Source of the DNA: Flaveria trinervia
Lineage: Eukaryota; Streptophyta; Magnoliopsida; Asterales; Asteraceae
NCBI GenBank assembly: GCA_025506515.1
Contig: CM046457.1
Coordinates: 44,490,288 to 44,554,287, forward strand
Direction: 5' to 3'
DNA length: 64,000 nucleotides
Below are positions 1 to 11,025 of the stretch, one piece after another (within the stretch, counting starts at the first letter, position 1; every line of letters begins with the position of its first letter). The notes under the pieces were generated by a model. The model saw only the letters and a list, made by a program, of their open reading frames with translations, was not told where the DNA came from and did no database searches. Made by a program: the position numbers and the translations under genes.

Positions 1-710
1 GACCCTATCCCCGATCACCTAGCGAGGATGATGAGGAGGCCTTTATGATTGGCTGAAATACACTGAGGACTCCGTCCAAGTGTCTTGTCTCATGCTAGCG
101 AGCATGACTCCGGATCTCCAAAAGGAGTATGAACACCACGGGGCTTATGACATGATAACCCAGCTGAAGGAAACGTTCCAACAGCAAGCAAGGGTTGAGC
201 GCTTCGAAACGGTTCGAGCGCTCCATGCATGTCGTATGGACGACAACCAATCTGTTTCATCTTATGTACTTAAGATGAAAGTCACATTGACCGCCTCGAG
301 AGGCTTAATTGTCCCGTCTCGAGGAATTGGCCACGGATTTGATCCTCAATGGCCTTACCAAGAGGTTCGAGACATTCGTGTTGAACTACAACATGATGCA
401 TGGGACAAAAGCATTGGTGAACTTCACTCAATGCTCAAAACGGCCGAGGCGGCCATGGGTAAAAGGGTTTTACCCGTTCTCACCATCAATGAAGGTGGAA
501 CAATAAAAGGCCTCGTCCCGCACCCAAGGCAAAGGTTGCCAAGGGTAAGGGACCTACTTGGGGAAAAGGGAAAGGGGTGGCAAGGGTGCCTCCCAACCAC
601 AAGAGAAGAAGCAAAAGGTTGCTACTAATGACCCATGCTTCAAGTGTGGGGAGATTGGACATTGGGCAAGGAATTGTCCTGTCCATCTCCAAGAGTTGAA
701 AGCCAAGAGG
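1..710 (+). pseudogene. copia-A gag remnant with zinc knuckle
   Basis: This is the capsid/nucleocapsid part of a Ty1-copia polyprotein; it would package element RNA in cytoplasmic particles. Three frames must be combined: a gag segment (about 80-300, with DLQKEYEHHGAYDMI), a shifted segment (about 309-440, with ELATDLILNGLTKRFETF), then a basic linker and a CCHC knuckle CFKCGEIGHWARNC at about 635-680. This order matches the UBN2-type copia gag family. Its start lies left of the window. At least three frame breaks make it non-functional. The family assignment is secure from the knuckle and from the pol genes that follow on the same strand. Confidence 0.85.
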
Positions 711-1320
711 GATGTCGGGCAGACCTCAGGTACAATATACATGATTCATATTGATCTTAATGTTACATCTTCTAACACATGGGTATGGATACCGATGTGG
801 AACTCACATTTGCAATTTGTTGCAGGGGTTCACAAGAAGTAGGGACTTCAAACAAGGGGATGTTAGCCTCTTCATGGGAAATGGAACTAAAGTCTTAGTT
901 GAAGCTCGTGGAGACTACATCCTAAGACTTCCAAGTGGTTTGGAAGTTATTTTGAAGAATGTTTTGTATGCTCCTAGTTTGACTAGGAACATTATTTCTG
1001 TATCCCAATTAAGACATTATGATTATGTATTATCTTTTATTGAAAATGATATTCATGTTTCTTTTAATGGAATGTTCTATTTTAAAGCTATTCCAATTAA
1101 TGGTATTTATGAATTGGTTCATGAAAATACTTTAAATAGTTCATTGTACCAAACTAACACCAAGAAACTCAAGTTGGACTTAAGTGATACCTATCTTTGG
1201 CATTGTCGTCTTGGTCATATAAACAAGAAACGTTTACAAACACTTCAAAAGAATGGTCTTTTAAAACAAATGAATGTGATTCATTTGATGTTTGTGAGTC
1301 TTGTTTACAAGGTAAGATGA
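711..1320 (+). pseudogene. copia-A protease and GAG-pre-integrase remnant
   Basis: The aspartic protease would cut the polyprotein. A segment resembling W-V-x-D-T-G-C-G-T-H is found at about 778-810, but a base change and deletion shift frame exactly at the D-T-G site, so the catalytic motif is broken. Downstream, 751-1320 reads openly through LPSGLEVILKNVLYAPSLT and the GAG-pre-integrase signature YLWHCRLGHINKKR at about 1190-1235, which is the linker before integrase in copia elements. The open segment ends in a stop inside the integrase zinc finger region. Confidence 0.85.
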
Positions 1321-2060
1321 CTAAGGCACCCTTTAGTGAACTACCGAAAGGGCAAAAGATTTATTAGGAATCATACATTCGGATGTATTTGGTCCTTTTA
1401 AGCCAGACTAGGAATGGTGAAAGATACTTCATTACCTTTACCGACGATTATAGTCGCTATGGGTATGTGTACTTGTTAAGGCACAAAGACGAAGCTTTTG
1501 AATGTTCAAAGTCTTCAAAAATGAAGTAGAAAATCAACTCAACAAGTCAATTAAAATTCTTCGTACCGATAGAGGAGGTAATACCTAAGTGATGCCTTTC
1601 AAAATCATCTTAGGAGTTGTGGGATTGTCTCACATCTCACTCCACCTGGAACACACAACATAATGGTGTGTCTGAGAGGAGGAATCGAACCTTATTGGAT
1701 ATGGTCCGATCTATGATGGCTAGAAGCACATTACCTCTATCATTTTGGGGTTTCGCTCTGCTCTCCGCGGCCCGTATTCTAAATATGGCCCCAACCAAAA
1801 AGGTAGAAAGGACACCTTTTGAGATATGGCATGGAAGAGTTCCATCCCTATCGTACTTAAGGGTTTGGGGATGTGAGGCTTATGTTAAGACTCCCACCCC
1901 AACAAATTGGATGTCCGATCCACCAAGTGTATCTTTATTGGATATCCTAGAGATTCTATGGGATATTATTTCTATGATCCAATGGAACAAAAAGGTTTGT
2001 TGCCAGAAAGGGTGAGTTCTTGGAAGCAAAGTTCCTTATGAAGGAGCTAGCAGTAGAACA
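1290..2060 (+). pseudogene. copia-A integrase remnant
   Basis: Integrase inserts the cDNA copy. I see pieces of the HHCC finger (CESCLQGKMTKAPF in a shifted frame near 1300-1330), then FTDDYSRYGYVYLLRHK near 1437-1490, ILRTDRGG near 1555-1580 and a long open block 1617-2015 beginning at the GVSERRNRTLL motif that carries the catalytic Glu, followed by LPLSFWGFALLSAARILN and the C-terminal VWGCEAYV block. Stops near 1365 and several frameshifts break it. Order and strand agree with the flanking gag and RT. Confidence 0.85.
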
Positions 2061-3103
2061 GTGGATCTTGAGGAAGATCAAGAACCACAGCCCGATGCAC
2101 GTTTGGTTGAAACTAGCACTCAACATGAGGATGTTGAGGATGATCAAGTGGTTGATCAATACACACAACACGTTCGCAGAAGTGGTAGAACTAGTAATCC
2201 ACCTGAAAGATATGGATTTTTCATGGATGGATGCTATGTGATAGATTCTGATGAACCAACCACATACCATGATGCAATGTCCAACACGGATTGTGACAAA
2301 TGGCTTGAAGCCATGAACGTTGAGATGCAATCCATGTATGACAATCAAGTATGGGACTTGGTTGTACCACCTCTTAACTCCAAGATAGTTGGAAGTAAGT
2401 GGGTTTTCAAGAAGAAAACCGATATGCATGGAAACTTGGATACTTATAAAGCTAGACTTGTAGCAAAGGTTTCACTCAAACTCAAGGGGTTGATTATGAT
2501 GAAACCTTCTCACCTGTTGCGATGCTAAAGTCTATAAGGATATTGTTTGCCATAGCTGCTCATTATGATTATGAGATTTGGCAAATGGATGTCAAAACCG
2601 CTTTCCTAAATGGATCTTGAGGAAGATGTCTATATGGTTCAGCCTGAAGGTTTTGTCGATCCAATACATCCTAATAAAGTATGCAAGTTAAATAAATCAA
2701 TCTATGGATTGAAACAAGCATCGAGAAGCTGGAATCACCGTTTTGATGAGGAAGTAAAGAAATTTGGTTTCATCAAAAACGCTGATGAGGCTTGTGTGTA
2801 TAAGAAGGCTAGTGGGAGCACAATAACTTTCCTAGTATTGTATGTTGATGACATACTACTATTTGGAAATGACATTCCAACCTTGGAAGGTGTAAAAACC
2901 TGGCTTGGAAGTTGTTTTTCCATTAAGGATCTTGGTGAAGCCGCCTATATTCTGGGAATAAAGATCTATAGGGATAGATCAAGGCGGTTGATTGGTTTGA
3001 ATCAAAGTGCATATATTGATAAAATCTTGAAAAGGTTCAAGATGGAGAATTCTAAGAAAGGTACCGTACCTATTCAAAGAGGAACGATATTGAGTACGAC
3101 TCA
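2061..3103 (+). pseudogene. copia-A reverse transcriptase remnant
   Basis: Reverse transcriptase of a Ty1-copia element. 2061-2528 contains the N-terminal RT block (KWLEAMNVEMQSMYDNQVW, then SKWVFKKKTDMHGNLDTYKA). After a frame break, 2610-3137 continues with YMVQPEGFVDP, SIYGLKQASRSWN, the active-site YVDDILLFGND at about 2839-2870, and LGEAAYILGIKIYRDR. The YVDD catalytic pair is intact, but frameshifts near 2467 and 2610 prevent a continuous product. It lies between integrase and RNase H as expected for copia. Confidence 0.9.
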
Positions 3104-3834
3104 ATGTCCAAGCTCAAAGGAGAGCAAGATAAAATGAAGGCAATCCCATACGCATCTGCTATAGGATCCATCATGTATGCAATGATATGCACTCGACGGA
3201 CGTGTCATGCCTTAAGCATGACAAGCCGTTACCAGCAGAATCCTGGAAACAGTCATTGGATGGCTGTTAAGAACATACTTAAGTACCTAAGGAGGACAAG
3301 AGATATGTTCCTGATCTATGGATCTGGTGACGGGAACTCGTTGTAAAAGGTTACACGGATGCAAGTTTCCAAACCGATCGTGACGATTCACGATCACAAT
3401 CGGGATACATTTTCATTCTGAATGGAGGAGCTGTCTCTTGGAAGAGCTCCAAGCAGGATGTGGTGGCTCTATCAACTACAGAATCAGAATATGTCGCCGC
3501 CTCATTGGCAGCTCAAGAAGCTGCATGGTTGAAGAAATTCATTGCCGATCTAGGGTTTGTCCCTTCCATTCAGGACCCCCTAGAATTTTTTGTGACAACG
3601 AGGGTGCGATTGCTCAAATCAAGGAACCCCGTGCTCATCAAAAGACTAGGCACATTGAGCGGAGATTCAACTACATACGAGATGAAGTTGAAAAGGGAAA
3701 GATATGTATTCGCAAAGTTCACACGGATCAAAACGTTGCTGATCCTCTCACGAAGCTCCTTGAAAAGGCAAAGCATGAAGGTCATACTTGTGCCATGGGA
3801 CTTCGATATTCTAGTGATTGGATATGATCTGTAA
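3104..3834 (+). pseudogene. copia-A RNase H remnant
   Basis: RNase H removes the RNA strand during reverse transcription. 3104-3346 covers the connection segment (PYASAIGSIMYAM, MAVKNILKYLRRT) and ends in a premature stop. 3345-3590 reads KGYTDASFQTDRDDSRSQSG, SWKSSKQDVVALSTTESEY and EAAWLKKFI; another shift leads into FCDNEGAIAQIKEPRAH and a C-terminal RHIERRFNYIRDEV block (to 3827). TDASFQ, the ESEY block and CDN carry the expected acidic residues. This is the end of the copia-A polyprotein; there is no accessory gene after it. Confidence 0.88.
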
Positions 3835-4596
3835 ATTTAGCATTTGGATATATGGAATTTTCTATTATTTGAATAAAATTATTTGGTTATAATGTTTCAA
3901 ATAATATTCCAATTTAGCATGTTTAATCCATGAGTAAAATGTTTACTCTAAATGTCCGTAGTCGTTCATACTTGTGGGAACAAGTTTGAAGGTAAGACTA
4001 TTATGAACTTGGATTGGTTGATATTCATAAGGATGAATATAGAGCAATGGGTTGCTACCAAGGTACATAGATATTTGTGGGTTACAAATATTGGACTAAC
4101 CCGCATCTCAAATTTTACTACATGGAATCTTATTGATTGATCATAAATAATTTGAGTAAAGGCGATATCATTTGGTATCCTCCGACCTGAGATACATATT
4201 GGGTTTTGATGTTCACCAAGTATTATACCTTGAGCATATTCTTCCTGTCCTGAAATAGTGGACAGTACATAAGGATATGTCCAGGTATAACACTGGGTGT
4301 TTGTGAAACGTATGTAGTCAAGATGGAATTTGTTCCTCTTATTCGTTGAGAGTTAGATGTCTAAGGCCTGATTAAGTTAAATCAACAAGAATGATCATTC
4401 TGTGTCCTTGGATTTAACATGACATCTGTAACAAAAGGATAGATGATTAATTCACCTAATTATATCAAGTAGGGTACTTGAAAGGGATGATGTTATTGAA
4501 TGGCTATAAGTCATGCGTATTAAGGGTAGTAAACCGTTGTTAGGCGGTATTTACTGCTTGCATCAATCTTCTATGAATCTTGGGCAAGTGGGAGAT
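3835..4596 (+). other. copia-A 3' untranslated region with polypurine tract
   Basis: About 760 bases without a gene between the RNase H stop and the 3' LTR. It is AT-rich with only short random frames. It ends in a purine-rich run (AAGTGGGAGA, 4586-4595) that serves as the polypurine tract priming plus-strand cDNA, directly before the LTR TGTAGG terminus. Confidence 0.7.
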
Positions 4597-5716
4597 TGTA
4601 GGATTCGATGTGCCCAAGACACTTAGAATATTGATGTGGTTAGTACGTTATGATCCAAGTCGGGTTATACCCAATAACAAGCTTAGCAAACACCAAATAA
4701 TATTTATTGATGATATGATCATGCAATAAAATATTAACACCAATTTAGAAAATGGGTTTTCTAAACAAGTTGCATATGACATGGAACAATTTATTAGGAT
4801 ATTTTGTTCTGATATTATTTGTAATGTTATTTATATTAGTTAGATGACATTACAAATTAATAATGGCTATATATGTTATACAATTAATTGGTTAGTTTTA
4901 TACATTTTCTAAGAGGACCAAATTATAAGACCCACACTTGTGTATTGTGTTAAATAAAAAAAGGGGGGGGAACCCTTTTTCAAATGAGATTTTCGGCCCC
5001 CTCCCCTTGTTTCTATTGGACCACTTTTCTTGAAAAGACTAAACAATTAAGGGGTCTTGAAAGAACTTGTTCCAGCCATTATCATTTGAATTGACATGCA
5101 ACAAAGAAAATCTCTCTTTGCTCTCCTCTTGTTCACGGAAATAAGCAGCAGAAGATTGTTTTTTTTTGAGCTTCATCTTGGTGTATCTCTACCTAGCAAG
5201 AGTGGTGTTTGTACAAGGCTTGGGGTATAAACACTTGAGGGTTCCTTTCTTGGAACATTGGGGTCGATTATCTTCTAACATCATCAAAGTTGCTGCTCAA
5301 ACTCACGGTTTTGGAAGCCTCAATTGGCAGCTTACATTTGGTGTTTTGGAGTCCAAATCCAAGCAAGTGCGAAGGTAACTCAAAGCTTTGTGGGAGTCGA
5401 CGTAGAGGAAGTCCAACTTGGAAGCTTTGGCAACATTTCAGCCTTCAAACTCCTTTCATTCATCAACATCTAACTGCTGGAAGGAGGTAGTTTTTGGCAG
5501 CCCTTGAGGTTGCCATATTGTGTTATTATATGTACCATAGCTTGTCTATTCACATAAGAATGATCCTCATGATTTGGGTTTGTTTTTCATAATAAATGAA
5601 CATATAGAAGATAAGATTTTCAGCTTTAAAATCGTTTTAAAAGCCATATATCCGCTGCGTTTTTCAGAATGTTTAAAAGTTTAAACATGGTTTTTGTGTT
5701 CTAGCAAACCCGTCAC
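4597..5716 (+). mobile_element. copia-A 3' LTR
   Basis: The LTR starts TGTAGGATTC just after the polypurine tract. It ends near CGTCACA at about 5714-5716, where coding sequence of an unrelated minus-strand copia resumes. Length is about 1.1 kb. The end was placed from the resumption of the host element's reading, so it may be off by a few bases. The 5' LTR and the matching target duplication are left of the window. No motif array like those of the other LTRs is evident. Confidence 0.7.
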
Positions 5717-6010
5717 ATGTTTGACTCTGATCACAAAATTGAGATACACTCAGAAGATTGTACCCAAGCCCTAACAAAGTTTACCTTCTCAATGCTGAGC
5801 TTACCATTTGTGACTTGCCCCTTCCATAAATGTACCCACCTTCATTTCCTCCAAAGCAACTGGTCCTCCATCAATTCTCTCAAAATTATGAAGTAAAGAC
5901 CTATCGCCTGTCATGTGCCTGGAACAGCCACTGTCAATTATCCAGACATTCTTGTTTGTCTTGAGCTGTTCCTGCACAAGAAAATGATTAGTTACATTTG
6001 GAAAACCCAA
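5717..6010 (-). pseudogene. copia-F protease / GAG-pre-integrase fragment, interrupted
   Basis: Read right to left, a protease signature (WIIDSGCSRHMTGD at about 5905-5950, intact D-S-G) is followed by a degenerate linker. After a frameshift comes the conserved YNLLSVSQFCDQ block, which runs right up to the copia-A LTR end at 5717. The element is therefore not truncated by chance: copia-A inserted here, and the rest of copia-F (integrase onward) should lie left of the window. Confidence 0.8.
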
Positions 6011-6308
6011 GCCTTACTTGTCTTGGGTTCAGTAAGTGTAATAGAGGTAATGCAACAGTAATAGATCCTATGGTTGTACAGAGGGGATCTTCAGCTGTTG
6101 TTGATGGAGAAACCTCAGTCATTTGGTCTTTCTTAGACTTCCCCCCACCTTTGGAGTCTTGGCTTGACCTTCAAAACCTTAGAAGCTTTGGAGCTTCACA
6201 AGTTTAATGACTGACACTTCGGAAATCTACAGTCACTGCAGTAGACTTAGTACTTCGGAGAACTCCTTTCTTCCGAGACCAACTTTGCTTCCGAAGGTAA
6301 TTTTCCAT
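6011..6308 (-). pseudogene. degenerate copia-F linker with CTTCGGAAG-like motifs
   Basis: Between the protease and the second zinc knuckle the minus-strand frame is broken by several stops and shifts. Short in-frame traces remain but no domain. The stretch 6216-6372, which reaches into the neighbouring frame, contains several copies of a near-palindromic CTTCGGAAG / CTTCCGAAG motif that also fills the LTR of this family. Confidence 0.5.
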
Positions 6309-7184
6309 TTACCTTCTTCTTTGATTTGGAGCTTCCGAAGGAAACAGACTTTCCTTCCGAAGCTTGAGACTTTTGAGATTCTTTGAAGTCTTTGTATTGG
6401 TCATGTGGATAGTACTTTTAGGATTGTATGGACAATCCTTGGCAATATGAGAAGTGCTTTCACACATAACACACAACATTTTCTTCTTCAAAGAAATCTC
6501 CTTTTGAGAGCAAGACTGGCCTTGGTCACATCCCTTTTTCACCTTCATCTTGGTAGAGGCAGATACAGTTCCCTTGGGCTGTGAACTGTTCTTGGAATTT
6601 GATGGTCCAGGCTGTGCAGCAGTGGTACACAGCAGCTCAGTCTTCTTATTTGTACTGAGATGATTTGAACATGAACCAGAACTCTTGGCTAAGAAGCTTT
6701 GGTGGATGTCTTCAGTCCTTATTGCTTTGAAACCTGCAGAGATGAACACTTGTTTCTGCTTAGCATCAAAGGTAGCCTTGATTTCTTGAGCCTTCTTTGC
6801 TTTCCTTTTGCTCTTCCTAATCAAGTTCTTTCTCTTGGACTTGGTCATCACAGTTAATTTCTTCTCCTCAGAAGGATAGTGGCCCTTGGAGGAATCCTCT
6901 TCTTCACTCTTCTCAGAGGGATTCCTCACTATCACTTCTTCATCATCCTCACTTATTGGATCTATGAGAGGAAGCTCATCTTCACAAGTTCCACACCTAG
7001 GAGATCTTACAGACAAGATTGTGTGTGGAGGAGCTATCTCATTTGATCCCAGTCCCTGTCTATTTTGATAACAAACCTTATTGTGTAGGGATGAGGATAT
7101 CATGTTCTTGAAGGTCTCTTCTTCAAGAACACTTTTCTCTGCCAGGGCTTTGCTGATCACAAGCTCAGCCTGGCACTTAGTCAA
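6309..7184 (-). pseudogene. copia-F gag C-terminal linker with second zinc knuckle
   Basis: A 291-residue open frame on the minus strand. It starts with a helical segment (KCQAELVISKALAEKSVLEE), then an acidic Ser/Glu stretch (DPISEDDEEVIVRNPSEKSE), a basic KRK-rich region, and a CCHC-like knuckle CVMCESTSHIAKDC near residue 237. Two knuckles separated by a long charged or coiled-coil linker is the layout also seen in copia-E of this window (47307-48244). It probably belonged to the same polyprotein as the upstream gag frame (7206-7766); a short stop or shift separates them. Confidence 0.75.
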
Positions 7185-7205
7185 CTTAGTGATGAGATCT
7201 TGGAT

Positions 7206-7766
7206 CTAAGTTCTAAAATCTGTATGTTCATGTTTTAGTACTGAAATGGTTTTCTCCAAGTCTTCTATCTTTAACTTGTAATCATTTTCAGACTTTCTAA
7301 ACTCAGATTTTAATATGTTTAATGACTCAAGATCAGATCTCATCTCTAGGTTGTAGGACCTGTATCTATTTACTTTAGCAATGCATTCAGGGGAGCAAAG
7401 ATGTTCTAATACCTTGGCTTCATCATGATCAGCCATCAATGCTTGGTTTGGAGAAGCATCCTCCACCTGAAAACTCCAGTCAAATCCTCCCTCTTCAACA
7501 GCAACCGCAGCATGTTGCTTTGTCTTCTCAGCCTGAGGGGTATTGTTGGTGTAGTTTGGTCTGAGTTGTGTTTGACCCCCATTTGCTCTAGGTGCCTTAC
7601 ACTCCCTAGCAAAGTGACCCATAAGGTTACAATTGTAACACTTAACTTTGCTTTTATCCAGCCCAAACTTACCACTGGTAGCATTGCTTGGAAATTTTCT
7701 TCCTGTCCTCTTGTAGAACTTCTTGGCTCTGTGAGTGAGAAGAGCCATCTGCTGAACTATCTCCAT
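7206..7766 (-). pseudogene. copia-F nucleocapsid zinc knuckle and coiled coil
   Basis: A 186-residue minus-strand frame: QQMALLTHRAKKFYKRTGRK, then a canonical CCHC knuckle CYNCNLMGHFAREC at about residues 43-56, a Gln/Asn-rich linker, and a C-terminal heptad-like helix (about 135-186). It overlaps the end of the gag frame 7757-8707 by ten bases in another frame, consistent with one frameshift in a single ancestral gag-pol. A near-identical order (RSQKFYKRTGRKF followed by a knuckle) is present in copia-E, so F and E are related lineages. Confidence 0.8.
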
Positions 7767-8707
7767 GTATTCCAGTCATCTGGATGGATACAGTCTAGGT
7801 CTTCAAGAGTGAAGAGATAATTTCCACAGCTTTCATCTGCAGACACAAAGGCTTGAGAAGAACTTGTCTCTTGGAATGGGCTTCCTTGAGTAAAGTTCTC
7901 CCTTGGTGTCTCAGGGAAGGTGATGAAAGGACCCTTTTGTGAGTTGTCAGGGTAGCATAGGAGATGATGTTGGGGTTCTATGCTGTCCCTTTCAACCACA
8001 TGAAGGGCTGAACCCATTTGATTGTTAGAGTTGCCAGATGAACCTTGTAAGTTCATCTCCATCTGGTATCCACTGAGAATCCCATATAACTCTGTCAGAG
8101 TAAGAGTTTTAAGGTTCTCAGTCCTCTTGATTACCACACAATAGTGTGTCCATTGCCTAGGAAGTGAGGACATGAACTTCCTTACAATGTCTCTGTTCTC
8201 AAGAGGAACTCCTCCATCCACAAGGGTATCCACAATCTCAACATACCTGAAGTATTGTTGGGTCATGGTCTCACCTGCTTTAAAGGTGAAATTTTCAAAC
8301 TGCTGCTTCAGAAGATCTTTCTTGTTCTCCTTGGCTTCAGAGGAGCCTTCATACATCAGCTTCAGTGCATCCCACAGCTGTTTAGCTGTCTTGCACTTCT
8401 TAAAACCTCTGTACACAGAGTTTGGGATAGCAGTCTGAAGAGCAGTCATGGCCTTCCTGTCAATTTCTACTCTTTTCCTACCTTCATCTGAGTAGTTGGC
8501 CACATCTTTAAGAATGATACCAGCACCGGTAGCAGAGGGGGTGCTAGGTATGAAAGGTCCATATTCAACAGATTCCCACATTCTTGAGTCAAGAGACCTG
8601 ATGAAGCCTTCCATCCTCATGCACCAGGTGTCGAAGTCATCAAGAGTGATCAATGGGGATTTGTTCATGGTTCCAGTCTCCATATCAGTCTTTGAGATGG
8701 AAGCCAT
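7757..8707 (-). CDS. copia-F gag capsid domain
   Basis: A 316-residue open frame whose ATG at 8707 follows the PBS by about 70 bases, so the start is well placed. It opens with SPLITLDDFDTWCMRMEGFI (a DUF4219-like N terminus), then the UBN2 capsid core: KTAKQLWDALKLMYEGS, QQFENFTFKAGETMTQQY, FMSSLPRQWTHY and LTLTELYGILSGYQMEM. The capsid core is uninterrupted. It would form the inner shell of the retrotransposon particle, but pol downstream is broken, so this copy is not autonomous. Confidence 0.85.
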   Translation of the reverse strand: MASISKTDMETGTMNKSPLITLDDFDTWCMRMEGFIRSLDSRMWESVEYGPFIPSTPSATGAGIILKDVANYSDEGRKRVEIDRKAMTALQTAIPNSVYRGFKKCKTAKQLWDALKLMYEGSSEAKENKKDLLKQQFENFTFKAGETMTQQYFRYVEIVDTLVDGGVPLENRDIVRKFMSSLPRQWTHYCVVIKRTENLKTLTLTELYGILSGYQMEMNLQGSSGNSNNQMGSALHVVERDSIEPQHHLLCYPDNSQKGPFITFPETPRENFTQGSPFQETSSSQAFVSADESCGNYLFTLEDLDCIHPDDWNTWR

Positions 8708-8776
8708 TTGAAAAGTTTAGTTTTTGTGTGTGTGAGGGATCTTAAGATGGTTAGATCTTATATCACGAGCCTGAAT

Positions 8777-8788
8777 GCTCTGATACCA
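8777..8788 (-). other. copia-F primer binding site
   Basis: The reverse complement reads TGGTATCAGAGC, matching the 3' end of plant initiator tRNA-Met. It sits two bases inside the LTR end (CCTGCA on the minus strand), exactly where a copia PBS should be. Confidence 0.9.
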
Positions 8789-8790
8789 AT

Positions 8791-9579
8791 TGCAGGATCG
8801 TTCAAGGGCTTGAACACAATTACAACACAACAACGCAATGAGAAGATTAACTAAACGTTAATCAAACAGTGAACTAGGTAACCAAAGGTGATACAGAGAA
8901 CACAAGTAAAGCAAGAGACAGAACAAGAGAGTATAGTTTTCAAGGGAGCAGTATATTGCTTTCTCATTTCTTTTACAAGTGTTACAAAGCATAAAGAAAG
9001 ATACAAGAACTTGGAATACTTATACTACAACCTACAGCCAGCTATACTATGAAAGCCAGCCGGATACAATTGACTAGACACTAACAAAATCAATTGTAGG
9101 ATCAAAAGGCATATCTGCCTTTTGACCTTGTGACTATGACATGCCATAGCTCACATCCTATACATTACAAAAAGGATAAAGTACATAAAGTGGAAAGTTT
9201 CAGACTCAAGACCTCAATGTACAGTTACCAAAAGCATGGACCTTTTCACCAACTCTTGTAAGTTGGTGACTTATCAGAGACGCAGCGGAAAAGGTGCTTT
9301 ATGGAACAGTACATCAGATAAAGCATGTGTACTAAAAGTCTTCGGAAGAAATCTGTCTTCATAGGTTGAAGCTTCGGAAGACTTTGTCTCTTCAAGCTTG
9401 GGAAGACTTCATGTTAGGCTTCGGAAGATATTGGTCTTGGCTTCGGAAGATATTACACTTAGAGTATTTTCTAATGCTTTGTGTAATTCTTCCGAAGCAT
9501 TCTTCACTTCAGTACTTAGTGCATGTTGCTAAAACACTTAGGCAGTTTTGGGTTGCATCAGACTTCAGGAATCCTTACA
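8791..9579 (-). mobile_element. copia-F 5' LTR
   Basis: A 789-bp LTR on the minus strand with TG/CA ends (starts TGTAAGGATT at 9579, ends CCTGCA at 8791, next to the PBS). Its U3 (about 9335-9500) is an array of a GGCTTCGGAAGA-type motif. A diverged copy of the same LTR follows at 9705-11222. Only the right-hand flank of this insertion is in the window (AGTAT, 9580-9584). Confidence 0.85.
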
Positions 9580-9704
9580 AGTATTAATTTCCATATCAGT
9601 TTTGGTAAGAGTTGTTATTTCAATTGTTAAGTGTATTATGAAATTGAAGGGGTTTAAGATGGTGAGATCATACAATCAGAAGCCTTAAAATGCTCTAATA
9701 CAAT
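9580..9704 (-). mobile_element. leader fragment of an older copia-F relative
   Basis: These bases align with the untranslated leader of copia-F just upstream of its gag (about 8680-8790), including a decayed PBS (gctctaataca near 9694). The segment ends abruptly at the copia-F LTR, so the younger copy probably inserted into the leader of this older one. Confidence 0.6.
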
Positions 9705-10613
9705 CAATACAACAGTTTCATAATGAGGAGAGACTTAAAACACTTAGCAGATCAAATAGGGAACTGAATACTTATAATACTAAGAACTTAATTAAAGAAC
9801 AAGAACAAGATAATATGGTTTTCATGAATGATGCATATTGCTCTCATGTTCATTTACAAATGTTATAAAGCATAAACATAAAGGCAAGTACTTGAGACAC
9901 TTTATACTACATCCTACAGTCGACCATACTTTAAAAGCCAGCAGGAAACACTTATATAGACAACAAGATCAATGTAGAGTCAAAAGTCAGATTGCTTTTT
10001 GACTTGTGACTATGACATGACATAGCTCACATCCTAATATTATACAAAAAGGATAAAGAACTAAAATAGAAAGTTACAAACAAAAGACCTTAACCTATAG
10101 TTTGTCAAAAGTAAGAACTTTTCATCAACTCATATAAATTGGTGAGTCTTCAGAGATAGCAGCGAAAAGTGGTTTAGACTTTGTTAAAAGGTGGTTTAGA
10201 GAAAGCATGGCTTTTCTGTCTTCGAAAAAGATTAGTCTTTGGCTTCGGAAGACTTTTTCTTTTATGCTTTGGAAGACTTCATTTATGGCTTCGAAAGATA
10301 TGGCCTTTTGGCTTTGGAAGATTTTATACTTTGACTAGGTTTGAGAATGATATTCTCTATTGATGTGAATCCATAAGGACTGAATATGATGATTGAGTCA
10401 ATGATTGTAAGGCGGAATCAAACAATCAAGGAACTTTGAATGCAAGAAATACTCATAAATGCTAGTTGTATTAATGAAGGTAATTGGTTACAATGAATGT
10501 TGGGATTTGCATTAAACAGTAACAAGACACCTTGTAAACATAAGACTAAACAAATGATTCTAATTATCTAGAATGTGTATCAACAGTCACCTCACATGCA
10601 AGGTCTTCTATTT

Positions 10614-10624
10614 TATTTATAGGC
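10614..10624 (-). promoter_or_regulatory. TATA box of solo LTR
   Basis: The minus strand reads CCTATAAATA, a close match to the plant TATA consensus. It lies about 70 bases downstream of the U3 repeat array (10695-11025), the expected place for an LTR core promoter. Confidence 0.65.
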
Positions 10625-10694
10625 TGACAAGATACCTTTTACAAAATGACTAAACTACCCCTGACCTATACATCAGAGAACTAGTCTAAGTATT

Positions 10695-11025
10695 CATTAG
10701 CATTTCTTTTGTTCATCTGCATTGACTAATGCGGATGTGTTGATCTTTATCAACATTTCTTTTGGTCTTTAGAATTAGTGTTTGGTCATCAGCATTGACA
10801 AATGCATATGTACAAACACTTATGTGCATTTGTTTCTGGTCATCGGCATTAGTCAATGCGGATGTACAAATACTTGTGAGCATTTGTTTTCGGCTATCCG
10901 CATTTGTTAATATGGAAGAACAAATACTTGTCAGAATTTGTTCTATGTCATCCACAGATACAAATGCGGTTAGCAGATACTTGTATTCTTCTTTGCAGAT
11001 TCTTTATCCGCACTTGTTCTTGGAC
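10695..11025. repeat. degenerate ~60-bp tandem repeat with AATGCGGATG core
   Basis: About five diverged units, each holding a CATCNGCATT / AATGCGGATG half and an ACAAATACTTGT half. Open frames on both strands across it (for example 10713-10955) merely translate the repeat (TNADDQKQM-type units) and I do not call them genes. The same AATGCGGATG core builds the arrays of the gypsy LTRs at 52530-53060, 57290-57670 and 63290-63690. Confidence 0.75.

Noticed and set aside
3952..4140. 62-codon frame after copia-A RNase H.
   Set aside because: Short, with no similarity to anything I know, inside the 3' untranslated region.
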